Made by a program: the position numbers and the translations under genes. From Oscillospiraceae bacterium (GTDB taxonomy: Bacteria; Bacillota; Clostridia; Oscillospirales; Oscillospiraceae), in assembly GCA_029257695.1 (NCBI GenBank), contig JARIAU010000001.1, positions 1 to 39,503 of the forward strand: DNA of 39,503 nt. Reading direction: 5' to 3'. Of the stretch, positions 1-7,562 are shown piece after piece (position 1 is the stretch's first letter; each line of letters opens with the position of its first letter). The notes under the pieces were generated by a model. It searched no databases. It was not told where the DNA came from and saw only the letters and a list, made by a program, of their open reading frames with translations.

Positions 1-1
1 G

Positions 2-34
2 CTCTGCGCAGAAGGCTATATGGAAAGGAATTGA
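2..34 (+). CDS. Possible C-terminal tail of an upstream gene (asd candidate)
   Basis: An open frame enters from the left edge and stops at TGA 32-34, giving the tail LCAEGYMERN. It ends five bases before the dapA ATG, and the dapA ribosome binding site (GGAAAGGA, 22-29) would lie inside it, as expected for an operon partner. Aspartate-semialdehyde dehydrogenase (asd) often precedes dapA in Clostridia, and the short tail is not unlike Asd C-termini, but eleven codons prove nothing. It may be chance. Confidence 0.3.
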   Translation, partial: LCAEGYMERN

Positions 35-39
35 TTTTT

Positions 40-936
40 ATGCGTCAGCCCGTTTTTACCGGCGCCTGTGTCGCCATCATTACCCCCTTCACCCCTGACA
101 ACAAAATTGATTTCCCTCGGTTTGGCCAACTGATTGAACGCCAGATCGCCGCCGGCACCGACGCCATTTGCGTCTGTGGTACCACCGGCGAATCCGCCAC
201 CATGACCTTGGAAGAGCATATGCAAGCGGTGGAATTCTGTGTCAACACCGTAAATGGGCGTGCGAAAGTTCTGGCCGGCTCCGGATGCAATGACACCGCA
301 TCTGCTCTGGTCATGTCACAGCACGCAGAATCCGTCGGCGCTGACGCGCTACTGTCGGTCACCCCATATTACAACAAAGCCACGCAGAAGGGCCTGATTA
401 AGCATTACGAATATCTGGCCGATCGAGTCAACACCCCCATTATCCTGTACAATGTCCCTTCCCGCACCGGATGCAGCTTCACTGCATCCACTTATCAGCA
501 CCTTTCCAAACACCCCAATATCGTTGGCGTGAAGGAAGCCAGCGGCAACTTTACGCTGCTTGCCGAAACCCGTGCGCTTTGCGGCGACGAGTTCTATCTC
601 TGGTCCGGTAATGACGACCAGGTGGTCCCCATGATGAGTTTGGGCGCCAAGGGTGTCATCTCCGTTGTCAGCAACATTTGGCCCGAACTGATGGTTCAGA
701 TGACTCACCTGTGTTTGGAGGGCAAATTCGAAGAGGCTTCCAAGCTGCAAATCGACACCTTTGCGCTGGCAAACGGACTGTTCATGGAGGTTAACCCCAT
801 TCCGGTTAAAACCGCAGCTGAATTGATGGGTCTTTGCAGCGGCGCCCTGCGACTTCCTCTCTGTGAGATGACCGACGAGCATACCTCTGCATTACGCACT
901 CTGCTGACGCAGTACAACATCCCCCTGAAGAACTGA
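40..936 (+). CDS. dapA: 4-hydroxy-tetrahydrodipicolinate synthase
   Basis: Condenses pyruvate with aspartate semialdehyde, the first committed step of the diaminopimelate/lysine pathway in the cytoplasm. At 298 residues it is the usual family length. It carries the pyruvate-binding GTTGES motif (residues 47-52), the catalytic Tyr in YNVPSRTG (Tyr137) and the Schiff-base Lys in GVKEASGN (Lys165). The start is set at ATG 40, ten bases after GGAAAGGA (22-29). An in-frame TTG at 31 is one base from that site and is unlikely to be used. dapB follows after ten bases, so the two form an operon ending at the hairpin at 1729-1767. In a spore former this branch also feeds dipicolinate synthesis. Confidence 0.97.
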   Translation: MRQPVFTGACVAIITPFTPDNKIDFPRFGQLIERQIAAGTDAICVCGTTGESATMTLEEHMQAVEFCVNTVNGRAKVLAGSGCNDTASALVMSQHAESVGADALLSVTPYYNKATQKGLIKHYEYLADRVNTPIILYNVPSRTGCSFTASTYQHLSKHPNIVGVKEASGNFTLLAETRALCGDEFYLWSGNDDQVVPMMSLGAKGVISVVSNIWPELMVQMTHLCLEGKFEEASKLQIDTFALANGLFMEVNPIPVKTAAELMGLCSGALRLPLCEMTDEHTSALRTLLTQYNIPLKN

Positions 937-946
937 GGCTGAACTT

Positions 947-1705
947 ATGGCACAAAAGATTATCATTTCCGGCTGCAACGGCAAGATGGGGCAGGTCGTA
1001 GAACGCATCTGTCTGGCCGATCCCGATGTTTCTGTCGTGGCAGGCTTTGACCTGACCCCCATTCAGCACTCCTTCCCCGTCTTTTCCAATCCTCTGAACT
1101 TCACCGGAGAAGCCGATGCTGTCATTGACTTTTCCAATCCAGGCGCACTGGATGACCTCTTAGCTTTCTGCACAGAGCGCCACATTCCTCTGGTACTGGC
1201 TACCACTGGTTTCTCCCCAGAGCAGCTCAACGCAATCGAGAAAGCATCGAAGATCATCCCCATCTTCCGCAGCGCAAACATGTCTTTAGGCGTCAATGTT
1301 TTGCTGGAGCTAGTCAAGAAAGCCGCCTCTATTTTGGGCGATAGCTACGACATCGAAATCGTAGAAAAACATCACAATCGCAAGGTAGATGCTCCCAGCG
1401 GAACTGCTTTGATGATTGCCGATGCTGCTGCCAGCGCATTGAACTTCGATACCGAGTATGTTTACGATCGCCACAGCGTTCGTCAAAGTCGTGAAAAAAA
1501 AGAAATCGGCATCAGCTCCGTCCGAGGCGGTACCATCGTCGGTGAGCACGAAATCATCTTCGCCGGACGAGACGAAGTAATCGAAATTAAGCACACCGCC
1601 CTAAGCCGTGAGATTTTTGCCGCCGGAGCGGTGAAAGCCGCAAAGTTTTTGGCTTCGGTTCAAAATCCAGGCATGTATGATATGTCCATGTTAGTACAGG
1701 AGTAA
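947..1705 (+). CDS. dapB: 4-hydroxy-tetrahydrodipicolinate reductase
   Basis: NAD(P)H-dependent reductase that follows DapA in lysine/diaminopimelate synthesis. The protein is 252 residues. The N-terminal Rossmann nucleotide site reads GCNGKMG (residues 9-15). The DapB signature EKHHNRKVDAPSGTA (residues 140-154) contains the catalytic His pair, the Lys and the substrate-binding PSGT loop. It starts ten bases after dapA and is probably cotranscribed with it. A strong hairpin terminator follows 24 bases after the stop. Nothing unusual was seen. Confidence 0.97.
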   Translation: MAQKIIISGCNGKMGQVVERICLADPDVSVVAGFDLTPIQHSFPVFSNPLNFTGEADAVIDFSNPGALDDLLAFCTERHIPLVLATTGFSPEQLNAIEKASKIIPIFRSANMSLGVNVLLELVKKAASILGDSYDIEIVEKHHNRKVDAPSGTALMIADAAASALNFDTEYVYDRHSVRQSREKKEIGISSVRGGTIVGEHEIIFAGRDEVIEIKHTALSREIFAAGAVKAAKFLASVQNPGMYDMSMLVQE

Positions 1706-1728
1706 GTGTACTCTTCCCTCCTCAAAGC

Positions 1729-1770
1729 AAAACCGGAGTGTGTCCGTGTTCGACACACTCCGGTTTTCGT
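1729..1770 (+). terminator. Terminator of dapA-dapB
   Basis: Perfect 16-bp inverted repeat: left arm 1729-1744 (AAAACCGGAGTGTGTC), right arm 1752-1767, seven-base loop, ending in a TTTT run. It lies just after the dapB stop. Confidence 0.9.
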
Positions 1771-1864
1771 GTAGAGTATGGCCCTCCATCGCTCCATCTC
1801 ATCTTCACTCGCCTCTTTCGAACTCGTAAGTTTCCCATTTGTCACAAACAGGAAACTAAATCGC

Positions 1865-1901
1865 AAAAAGGCTCAGGTCGAATACACGACCTGAGCCTTT
1901 T
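1865..1901 (-). terminator. Terminator of tyrS
   Basis: Inverted repeat with arm AAAAGGCTCAGGTCG read on the minus strand, a six-base loop and a five-T run followed by GCGATTT. It lies just beyond the tyrS stop. Together with the dapB hairpin it separates the convergent units. Confidence 0.88.
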
Positions 1902-1908
1902 GATTCAA

Positions 1909-3129
1909 TCAAGCCATCACAACACGATGGAATACTTTTTTACCCTTTTTGATAATCAGGCCGTCACCAGCAAACGCATCCGCAGAATAAACCACATCAA
2001 TAGATGCAATCTTCTCACCATTCACAGCAACGCCATTCTGCTGCACCAGCCGACGAGCCTCACCCTTGGAGGCGCACAAGCCCGTTTTGACCAACAAAGA
2101 AACAGCATCAATCGGCAGATCCGCTTCCACCAGTTCCGTAGTAGGCATTCCGCTCATATCGCCGCCCGCAGTAAACAACCCCTTGGCCGTCTTCTGCGCC
2201 TTTTCCGCCTCTTCTTCACCGTGCACCAGATTGGTGAGCTCATACGCCAGCAGTTCCTTCGCCTTGTTCAGTTCACTGCCTTCCCACTTCTCCATCTCTG
2301 CAATCTGCTCCAGCGGCACATCGGTCAGCATCTTCAGGCACTTAACCACATCTGCATCATCCACATTGCGCCAATACTGATAGAACTCATAGGGCGAAGT
2401 TTTTTCCGGATCCAGCCAAACTGCACCGGAAACCGTCTTGCCCATCTTCATACCCTCGCTATTGAGCAGCAGCGTGATGGTCATAGCCTCTGCATCATAC
2501 TTGCCAAGCTTACGGCGGATCAACTCACGACCACCCAGCATATTGGACCACTGGTCATCACCGCCAAACTGGAAGTTGCAGCCGTATTCCTGATAGAGAT
2601 GGTAAAAATCATAAGACTGCATAATCATGTAATTGAATTCCAAGAAGCTCAGGCCATTTGCCATACGCTGTTTATAGCATTCTGCACGCAGCATATTGTT
2701 GACCGAGAAGCAAGCTCCCACTTCGCGCAACAGGTCCACATAGTTCAGATCAAGCAGCCAATCAGCATTGTTCACCATCAAAGCCTTACCCTCAGAAAAG
2801 TCGATAAAACGGCTCATCTGCTTTTTGAAACAATCTGCATTATGCTGAATGGTTTCCGCCGTCATCATCTTTCGCATATCGGACTTTCCGGAAGGATCAC
2901 CAATCATAGCCGTACCACCGCCCAACAAAGCAATGGGACGATTGCCGTGCTTTTGCATCCGACGCATCAGGCACAAAGCCATAAAGTGACCCACATGGAG
3001 GGAATCTGCTGTGGGATCAAAGCCAATATAAAAGGTGGCTTTTCCGTTGTTGATCATTTCCTTTACTTTTTCTTCATCCGTCACCTGTGCAATCAGGCCA
3101 CGGCCGACCAGCTCGTCGTACAGTTCCAT
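1909..3129 (-). CDS. tyrS: Tyrosyl-tRNA synthetase
   Basis: Class I aminoacyl-tRNA synthetase charging tRNA-Tyr. The HIGH motif appears as HVGH (residues 45-48). The KMSKS loop appears as KMGKT in the segment EGMKMGKTVSGAVW. The C-terminal third carries an S4-like RNA-binding domain (AVSLLVKTGLCASKGEARRL). From ATG 3129 the product is 406 residues, normal for bacterial TyrS. That start is chosen because GTGGAG precedes it at good spacing, while in-frame starts at 3150 and 3138 lack a usable site. It is controlled by the T-box leader at 3165-3455 and its own promoter at 3462-3490. It is monocistronic, with a terminator at 1865-1901. Confidence 0.97.
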   Translation of the reverse strand: MELYDELVGRGLIAQVTDEEKVKEMINNGKATFYIGFDPTADSLHVGHFMALCLMRRMQKHGNRPIALLGGGTAMIGDPSGKSDMRKMMTAETIQHNADCFKKQMSRFIDFSEGKALMVNNADWLLDLNYVDLLREVGACFSVNNMLRAECYKQRMANGLSFLEFNYMIMQSYDFYHLYQEYGCNFQFGGDDQWSNMLGGRELIRRKLGKYDAEAMTITLLLNSEGMKMGKTVSGAVWLDPEKTSPYEFYQYWRNVDDADVVKCLKMLTDVPLEQIAEMEKWEGSELNKAKELLAYELTNLVHGEEEAEKAQKTAKGLFTAGGDMSGMPTTELVEADLPIDAVSLLVKTGLCASKGEARRLVQQNGVAVNGEKIASIDVVYSADAFAGDGLIIKKGKKVFHRVVMA

Positions 3130-3164
3130 TTTGTTCATCTCCACTTTCAATCATATTTGGGGAC

Positions 3165-3455
3165 TGGCAAAACAAAAACGCCCTCTGTCCCCATTTTGGG
3201 ACAGAGGGCGCATAAATCGCGCGGTACCACCTCTGGTTCGCTTCATGCTCACGCACAAAAGCCTCTGGGAGTTCCAACAAACTCCGGCGCAATAACGGGC
3301 GCACCCGGCCATACCCTACTGACACAGACAAATAAATCAATGCGTTCCGGCGGCTGCTCAAGGGCGTATTCCCACAGGGCTTTCTCCTTCTCGCACCAAC
3401 CGAAGGCTCTCTGAACAAAGCGTACTGTCGTACTATCCCCTATCATCGCAGTGAT
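3165..3455 (-). promoter_or_regulatory. T-box riboswitch, tyrosine-specific
   Basis: Leader of tyrS, read on the minus strand. Stem I contains AGAGAG and GGTGCGAGAAGG elements and the specifier stretch GGGAATACGCCC, whose UAC codon (3366-3368) specifies tyrosine. The conserved T-box core GAGGTGGTACCGCG follows at 3218-3231; its UGGU bulge would pair with the ACCA end of uncharged tRNA-Tyr. A competing terminator, an 11-bp or longer hairpin CGCCCTCTGTCCC/GGGACAGAGGGCG with a TTTTT tail, lies at about 3175-3210. Uncharged tRNA is expected to favour the antiterminator and switch tyrS on. Confidence 0.96.
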
Positions 3456-3461
3456 ATTTTG

Positions 3462-3490
3462 ATTTTAGCCCCGTTTCGATGATTTGTCAA
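3462..3490 (-). promoter_or_regulatory. Sigma-A-type promoter of tyrS leader
   Basis: Minus strand: -35 TTGACA (3485-3490), 17-bp spacer, -10 TAAAAT (3462-3467). Start predicted near 3455, just ahead of T-box stem I. Confidence 0.8.
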
Positions 3491-3696
3491 GCATTTCAAA
3501 GGAATATTTTCTCAACTTTCTAGCTGTAAAGTCAATCAGTTTTACACGGAAGATGTGATCCAATTATTTCCAATATTGTTTTCACTTTTTAGAGCGAAAT
3601 ATGTCCGAATTTGTTGCTTTTACCAAAGACAAGTTCTGTGTTGTTCCATCTATATAAAGGAAAACACCTTTACAATGCATACGAAATATTTTTCAA

Positions 3697-5418
3697 TCAA
3701 TTCTTCACCTTTAACTCATTTTTAAACATATTTGCTTCGTTTAAAAGCTCTTTTGATCCGTCAAGCATAGCCTTTGTGACATACTCTCCACCCGTAAGTC
3801 TCGAAAGTTCGATTGCCCGATCTTCATCAGAAAGTTCCGAAATATCTGTAAAGGTTCTTCCCTTTCGTTCTCCTTTTTGGATATAAAAATGGGTATCCGC
3901 CATAGCTGCAATCTGCGGCAAGTGTGTCACACATAGAATCTGCTTTTGCTGTGCCACTTGTGCCATTTTTTTAGCCACCTTGACCGCCGCACGACCGGAT
4001 ACACCGGTATCCACTTCGTCAAAGACCAAAGTGGACACATCATCCGACTCAGCCAACACATTCTTCAGTGCTAACATAATACGAGAAAGCTCACCGCCCG
4101 ATGCAATCCGATTGATGGGTTTCAAGTCCTCACCCACATTGGCAGACATCAGAAAACGAACCTGATCCATACCCGACGCATCCATGCCGAGTTCGCCTTC
4201 CTTGGGTTCGATGCAAACTTCAAATCGAACCTTTGGCATATCCAAATCAGCCAATTCCTTCTGAATGCGAGTTTGCAACTGGTTTGCTACTGCTCGCCTG
4301 GCCTTGGACAGATGTTCTGCTGCCACTTTGGCTTGCTTCCTCTGCTGCTCAAATTGATGCTCCAGTAACTGGATATGATCACTGGAATACTGAATTTGAT
4401 CCAGTTCCTCCTTGCACTTCTGCAAATAGGTCAGCATTTCTTCCACGCTGCTGCCATATTTTTTGCCAAGCCGGTACAGCAGATCCAATCGACTCTCCAT
4501 GCGGTCGATTTCCTCGGGCGATACATCCAGTTCGCTCCGCATATCTCGACAAACTTCCAACATGTCAAATGCTTCATAACGCATTTGCACCAGTCGCTCG
4601 GCCATTTCTTTCAACTGTTCCGCCTGGTCTCCTTCTTGAACACACCGAGCTGCTTGTGCAACTGCATCACCAGCCGCCGCCAACAAGCTGACCGCACCTT
4701 CCTGTTCCCCCGCTCCATCCAGTGCAAACTCTGCCGTTTCCAGTGCGCCAATCATTTTTCCTGCATTGCGCAGAATGCTTTTCTTTGCCGCAAGCGTTTC
4801 ATCTTCTCCAGGCTGAAGCTGCGCTCGCTCCAACTCATTGATTTGATAGGTCAGGGTATCAATCCGGCGAGATTTTTCTGCATCATCCATCCGCAGTGTG
4901 TGCATCTCCCGGCGGGTCACCATCATAGCCTCATAACACGACAAATATGCCCGATGCAGCTGCGCCGTATCTCCAAACCGATCCAAATATTCCAAATGAC
5001 ACTCTTCATTCAACAACTGCTGTCCATCATGCTGTCCATGAATATTTAAAATCTGCTGTCCCAAGCCTCGCAGCTGCGTTACTGTCAACGGGCGACCATT
5101 GACACGGCAAACATTTTTGCCATCTCCCTGAATCTCACGCTCCAGCAGCAGCTCTCCGTTTTCATCCGGAGCGATCCCCATCTCTTCAAACCAAGTCATA
5201 GGCGGAAGGTCCGAAAACACCGCACTGACATAGGCGGATTTTGCTCCGGTTCGGATCAGGTCCCGACTGGTGCGTTCACCGAGCACTGCACTGATGGAAT
5301 CGATTACAATTGATTTACCAGCACCGGTCTCGCCGGTCAACGCATTGAATCCACGACCAAATCGGACATCCGCAACCTCAATTAGAGCAATATTTTCAAT
5401 ATGAAGGAGAGAAAGCAC
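3697..5418 (-). CDS. recN: DNA repair protein RecN
   Basis: SMC-like ATPase acting in double-strand-break repair. The N-terminus has the typical LSLLHIENIALIE opening and Walker A GETGAGKS. A long coiled-coil-rich middle follows. The C-terminal half has the ABC signature SGGELSR and Walker B TLVFDEVDTGVSG. The product is 573 residues. The start is taken at GTG 5418 because RecN proteins normally begin with LSLLHI; an upstream in-frame ATG at 5460 would extend it into argR. It lies 11 bases after argR and is the last gene of the nusB operon. In many Firmicutes spoIVB and spo0A follow recN; here the operon ends and an AT-rich gap leads to tyrS. Confidence 0.95.
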   Translation of the reverse strand: MLSLLHIENIALIEVADVRFGRGFNALTGETGAGKSIVIDSISAVLGERTSRDLIRTGAKSAYVSAVFSDLPPMTWFEEMGIAPDENGELLLEREIQGDGKNVCRVNGRPLTVTQLRGLGQQILNIHGQHDGQQLLNEECHLEYLDRFGDTAQLHRAYLSCYEAMMVTRREMHTLRMDDAEKSRRIDTLTYQINELERAQLQPGEDETLAAKKSILRNAGKMIGALETAEFALDGAGEQEGAVSLLAAAGDAVAQAARCVQEGDQAEQLKEMAERLVQMRYEAFDMLEVCRDMRSELDVSPEEIDRMESRLDLLYRLGKKYGSSVEEMLTYLQKCKEELDQIQYSSDHIQLLEHQFEQQRKQAKVAAEHLSKARRAVANQLQTRIQKELADLDMPKVRFEVCIEPKEGELGMDASGMDQVRFLMSANVGEDLKPINRIASGGELSRIMLALKNVLAESDDVSTLVFDEVDTGVSGRAAVKVAKKMAQVAQQKQILCVTHLPQIAAMADTHFYIQKGERKGRTFTDISELSDEDRAIELSRLTGGEYVTKAMLDGSKELLNEANMFKNELKVKN

Positions 5419-5429
5419 AACATCACCCG

Positions 5430-5888
5430 TTATTTCATCATCAAATGAATCTCGCTGCAAAGCTGTTCTGCAGCTTCGTTGGTACGCATAATCAGAACAC
5501 AGGTATCATCTCCGCCGATAGAACCCACCAAGTGAGGTAGTTCCATGCTGTCAAACGCAGCTCCGGCAGCACTGGCAAGTCCAGGCATCGTCTTCAAAAC
5601 GATCAGATTCTGGGCCCGATCAAACGACAGCACACTCTCACGAAAAATCGTCTTCAGCCGTGCCGCCAAATCACTCCGCCCCCGATGGAGCGATACAACA
5701 TACTTGTAGGTTCCGTCCTTGCTGCGCTCCTTGGTCAGATGAAGTTCCTTAATATCTCTGGAAATCGTTGCCTGGGTGCAATGAAATCCTCTTTCCCGCA
5801 GCTGCTCCAGCAATTCTTCCTGCACTTCAAGATCTTGCTCTTGAATCAAATTCAAAATCTCTTTTTGACGCCGTTCCTTCATTGACAT
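5430..5888 (-). CDS. argR: Arginine repressor ArgR/AhrC
   Basis: Hexameric arginine-sensing transcription factor. The 152-residue product has an N-terminal winged helix with the recognition helix TQATISRDIKEL. The C-terminal oligomerisation and arginine-binding domain contains GSIGGDDTCVL. ATG 5888 is chosen because GAGGTG ends six bases upstream; a GTG at 5897 overlaps that site. It sits between nadK and recN, matching the conserved tlyA-argR-recN order of Firmicutes. No ARG box was identified in this window, so its targets cannot be named. Confidence 0.95.
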   Translation of the reverse strand: MSMKERRQKEILNLIQEQDLEVQEELLEQLRERGFHCTQATISRDIKELHLTKERSKDGTYKYVVSLHRGRSDLAARLKTIFRESVLSFDRAQNLIVLKTMPGLASAAGAAFDSMELPHLVGSIGGDDTCVLIMRTNEAAEQLCSEIHLMMK

Positions 5889-5898
5889 TTGACTCACC

Positions 5899-6759
5899 TC
5901 AAATTCTTCCGAGCTTTGTCTGTAAAATCTGGTAGAAGCTGCGGTTGGTCAGCCTTGCCAGACCGACCCCTCGTTCCGTCGCACGAATACGCACCACATC
6001 ACCGCCGGAAATCCGAACGCCCCTGCCTCCATCCACAGACAAAAACGCACATTTTCGATTTTGCTTCACCATCTTAATTTCAACGGTCCGCTGTTTGCTC
6101 AGCACAAAACTCTTTGATTGAAGCGCATGGGCACAAATCGGTGTGATAATGATGTTTTCCGCTGTGGGTTCCACTACCGGACCACCCGCCGACAGCGAAT
6201 AAGCCGTGGATCCCGTCGGCGTAGCCGCAACAATTCCATCACCCGATACCGTGGAAACCGGTTCTCCATCCGAAGCCACCGACAATTCCACTACACGGGC
6301 AACCGTTCCTTTTGTGATCACCGCATCGTTGAGCGCAAGATCCGAGAACACTTCTGTTCCATCTCGAATCAAAGAAATTTCCAGCATCATGCGCTGTTCC
6401 AACTGATAATCACCCTTAACCAGGCGGGCAAGCTGGCGCAATTCGCTGTGCTCTAATTCCGCCATAAAGCCAACGCTGCCCAAATTGACCCCCAAAACCG
6501 GAATATGATTCTGGTATGCCAATTTGGCTGCATGAAGCAGCGTTCCATCCCCACCAAAGCAAATAAGAATGTCTGCCGTGGAAATCTCCTCTTCCATCTT
6601 GGAATAGGTCAAATTTTTGGGCAGTTCAAAATGGGAATCCAACTCAAACGGCAGGCAAAACCGGGTGTCGCATCCACTTTCCTTCAAAATCCGCGCCGCA
6701 GTCTGCGCCACCTTTAACCCTCGATCTCGGTAAGGATTGGGCGAAAGGATAGCCTTCAT
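5899..6759 (-). CDS. nadK: NAD kinase
   Basis: Phosphorylates NAD to NADP. The 286-residue protein has the diagnostic GGDGT motif (residues 69-73), the substrate-binding Asn-Asp pair in LALNDAVI and the glycine-rich loop TPTGSTAYSLSAGGP. Its ATG overlaps the tlyA stop as ATGA, so translation is coupled. The order tlyA-nadK-argR is common in Clostridia, whereas Bacillus has tlyA directly before the arginine repressor gene. NADPH demand of the dxs/ispA isoprenoid branch offers a possible rationale for the position, but that is inference. Confidence 0.95.
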   Translation of the reverse strand: MKAILSPNPYRDRGLKVAQTAARILKESGCDTRFCLPFELDSHFELPKNLTYSKMEEEISTADILICFGGDGTLLHAAKLAYQNHIPVLGVNLGSVGFMAELEHSELRQLARLVKGDYQLEQRMMLEISLIRDGTEVFSDLALNDAVITKGTVARVVELSVASDGEPVSTVSGDGIVAATPTGSTAYSLSAGGPVVEPTAENIIITPICAHALQSKSFVLSKQRTVEIKMVKQNRKCAFLSVDGGRGVRISGGDVVRIRATERGVGLARLTNRSFYQILQTKLGRI

Positions 6760-7562
6760 ACCTTTCCCTCCAGCGTATCATGGGATTTGTCCACCAAATC
6801 CTTCAAATCCACTTCAACCGAGTTTCCGGCGCCGACAGTCAGCCAGCCAAGGTACTCAATATTCCCCTCCGGCCCACGGATGGGAGAAAAAGTCATTCCT
6901 CGCACCGAGAAATCAAACTCCTCCGCCTGACGATAAAAGCGTTCCACGACCTCCAGATGCACCGCAGGATCACGGACCACACCTTTTTTGCCAACTTTTT
7001 CCTTCCCCGCTTCAAACTGCGGTTTCACCAAACAGACCAACTGTCCACTGTCCTTCATCAAAGGCCGCAGTACCGGGAGGATGAGCGCCAGAGAAATAAA
7101 AGAAACATCAATGGACACAAAATCCAACGGGTCCGGAATCTGTTCCCGGGTCAGATAGCGGGCATTGGTACGCTCCATACAGATGACCCGCTCGTCATTT
7201 CGGATCTTCCAATCCAGCTGTCCATACCCCACATCCACTGCATACACTTTGGATGCACCATTTTGCAGCATACAGTCCGAAAAACCACCCGTCGATGCAC
7301 CGCAATCCATTGCCACCGCACCTTCCAGAGAAATCGGAAAGGTCTGCATTGCTTTTTCCAGTTTCAGTCCGCCTCGGCTGACATATTTCAGCGTCTTGCC
7401 TCGCACCTCGACCCGTGCATCTTCCGGCACCGCATAGCCGGACTTGTCCACCTTCTGGTCATTGACATACACAATACCGCTCATAATACAAGCCTGAGCC
7501 TTCTGGCGGGATTCCGCGAACCCCAGTTCAACCAAGGTCACATCCAAGCGCTTCCCTTTCAT
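6756..7562 (-). CDS. tlyA: TlyA-family rRNA 2'-O-methyltransferase (YqxC)
   Basis: 268 residues. An S4 RNA-binding domain spans about residues 3-60 (RLDVTLVELGFAESRQKAQACIM begins the fold). An FtsJ/RrmJ-type SAM-dependent methyltransferase follows, with the SAM motif DCGASTGGFSDCML and SIDVSFISL. Characterised homologues 2'-O-methylate rRNA cytidines; some are annotated as haemolysin A for historical reasons. It overlaps dxs upstream and nadK downstream by four bases each. Function is assigned by family; which rRNA is methylated cannot be read from the sequence. Confidence 0.93.
   Translation of the reverse strand: MKGKRLDVTLVELGFAESRQKAQACIMSGIVYVNDQKVDKSGYAVPEDARVEVRGKTLKYVSRGGLKLEKAMQTFPISLEGAVAMDCGASTGGFSDCMLQNGASKVYAVDVGYGQLDWKIRNDERVICMERTNARYLTREQIPDPLDFVSIDVSFISLALILPVLRPLMKDSGQLVCLVKPQFEAGKEKVGKKGVVRDPAVHLEVVERFYRQAEEFDFSVRGMTFSPIRGPEGNIEYLGWLTVGAGNSVEVDLKDLVDKSHDTLEGKV

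Noticed and set aside
1738..3414. A 558-codon open frame on the plus strand opposite tyrS
   Set aside because: It is antisense to a clear tyrS with HVGH and KMGKT motifs and to the T-box leader. Its composition is rich in His, Gln and Arg, as expected of a shadow frame.
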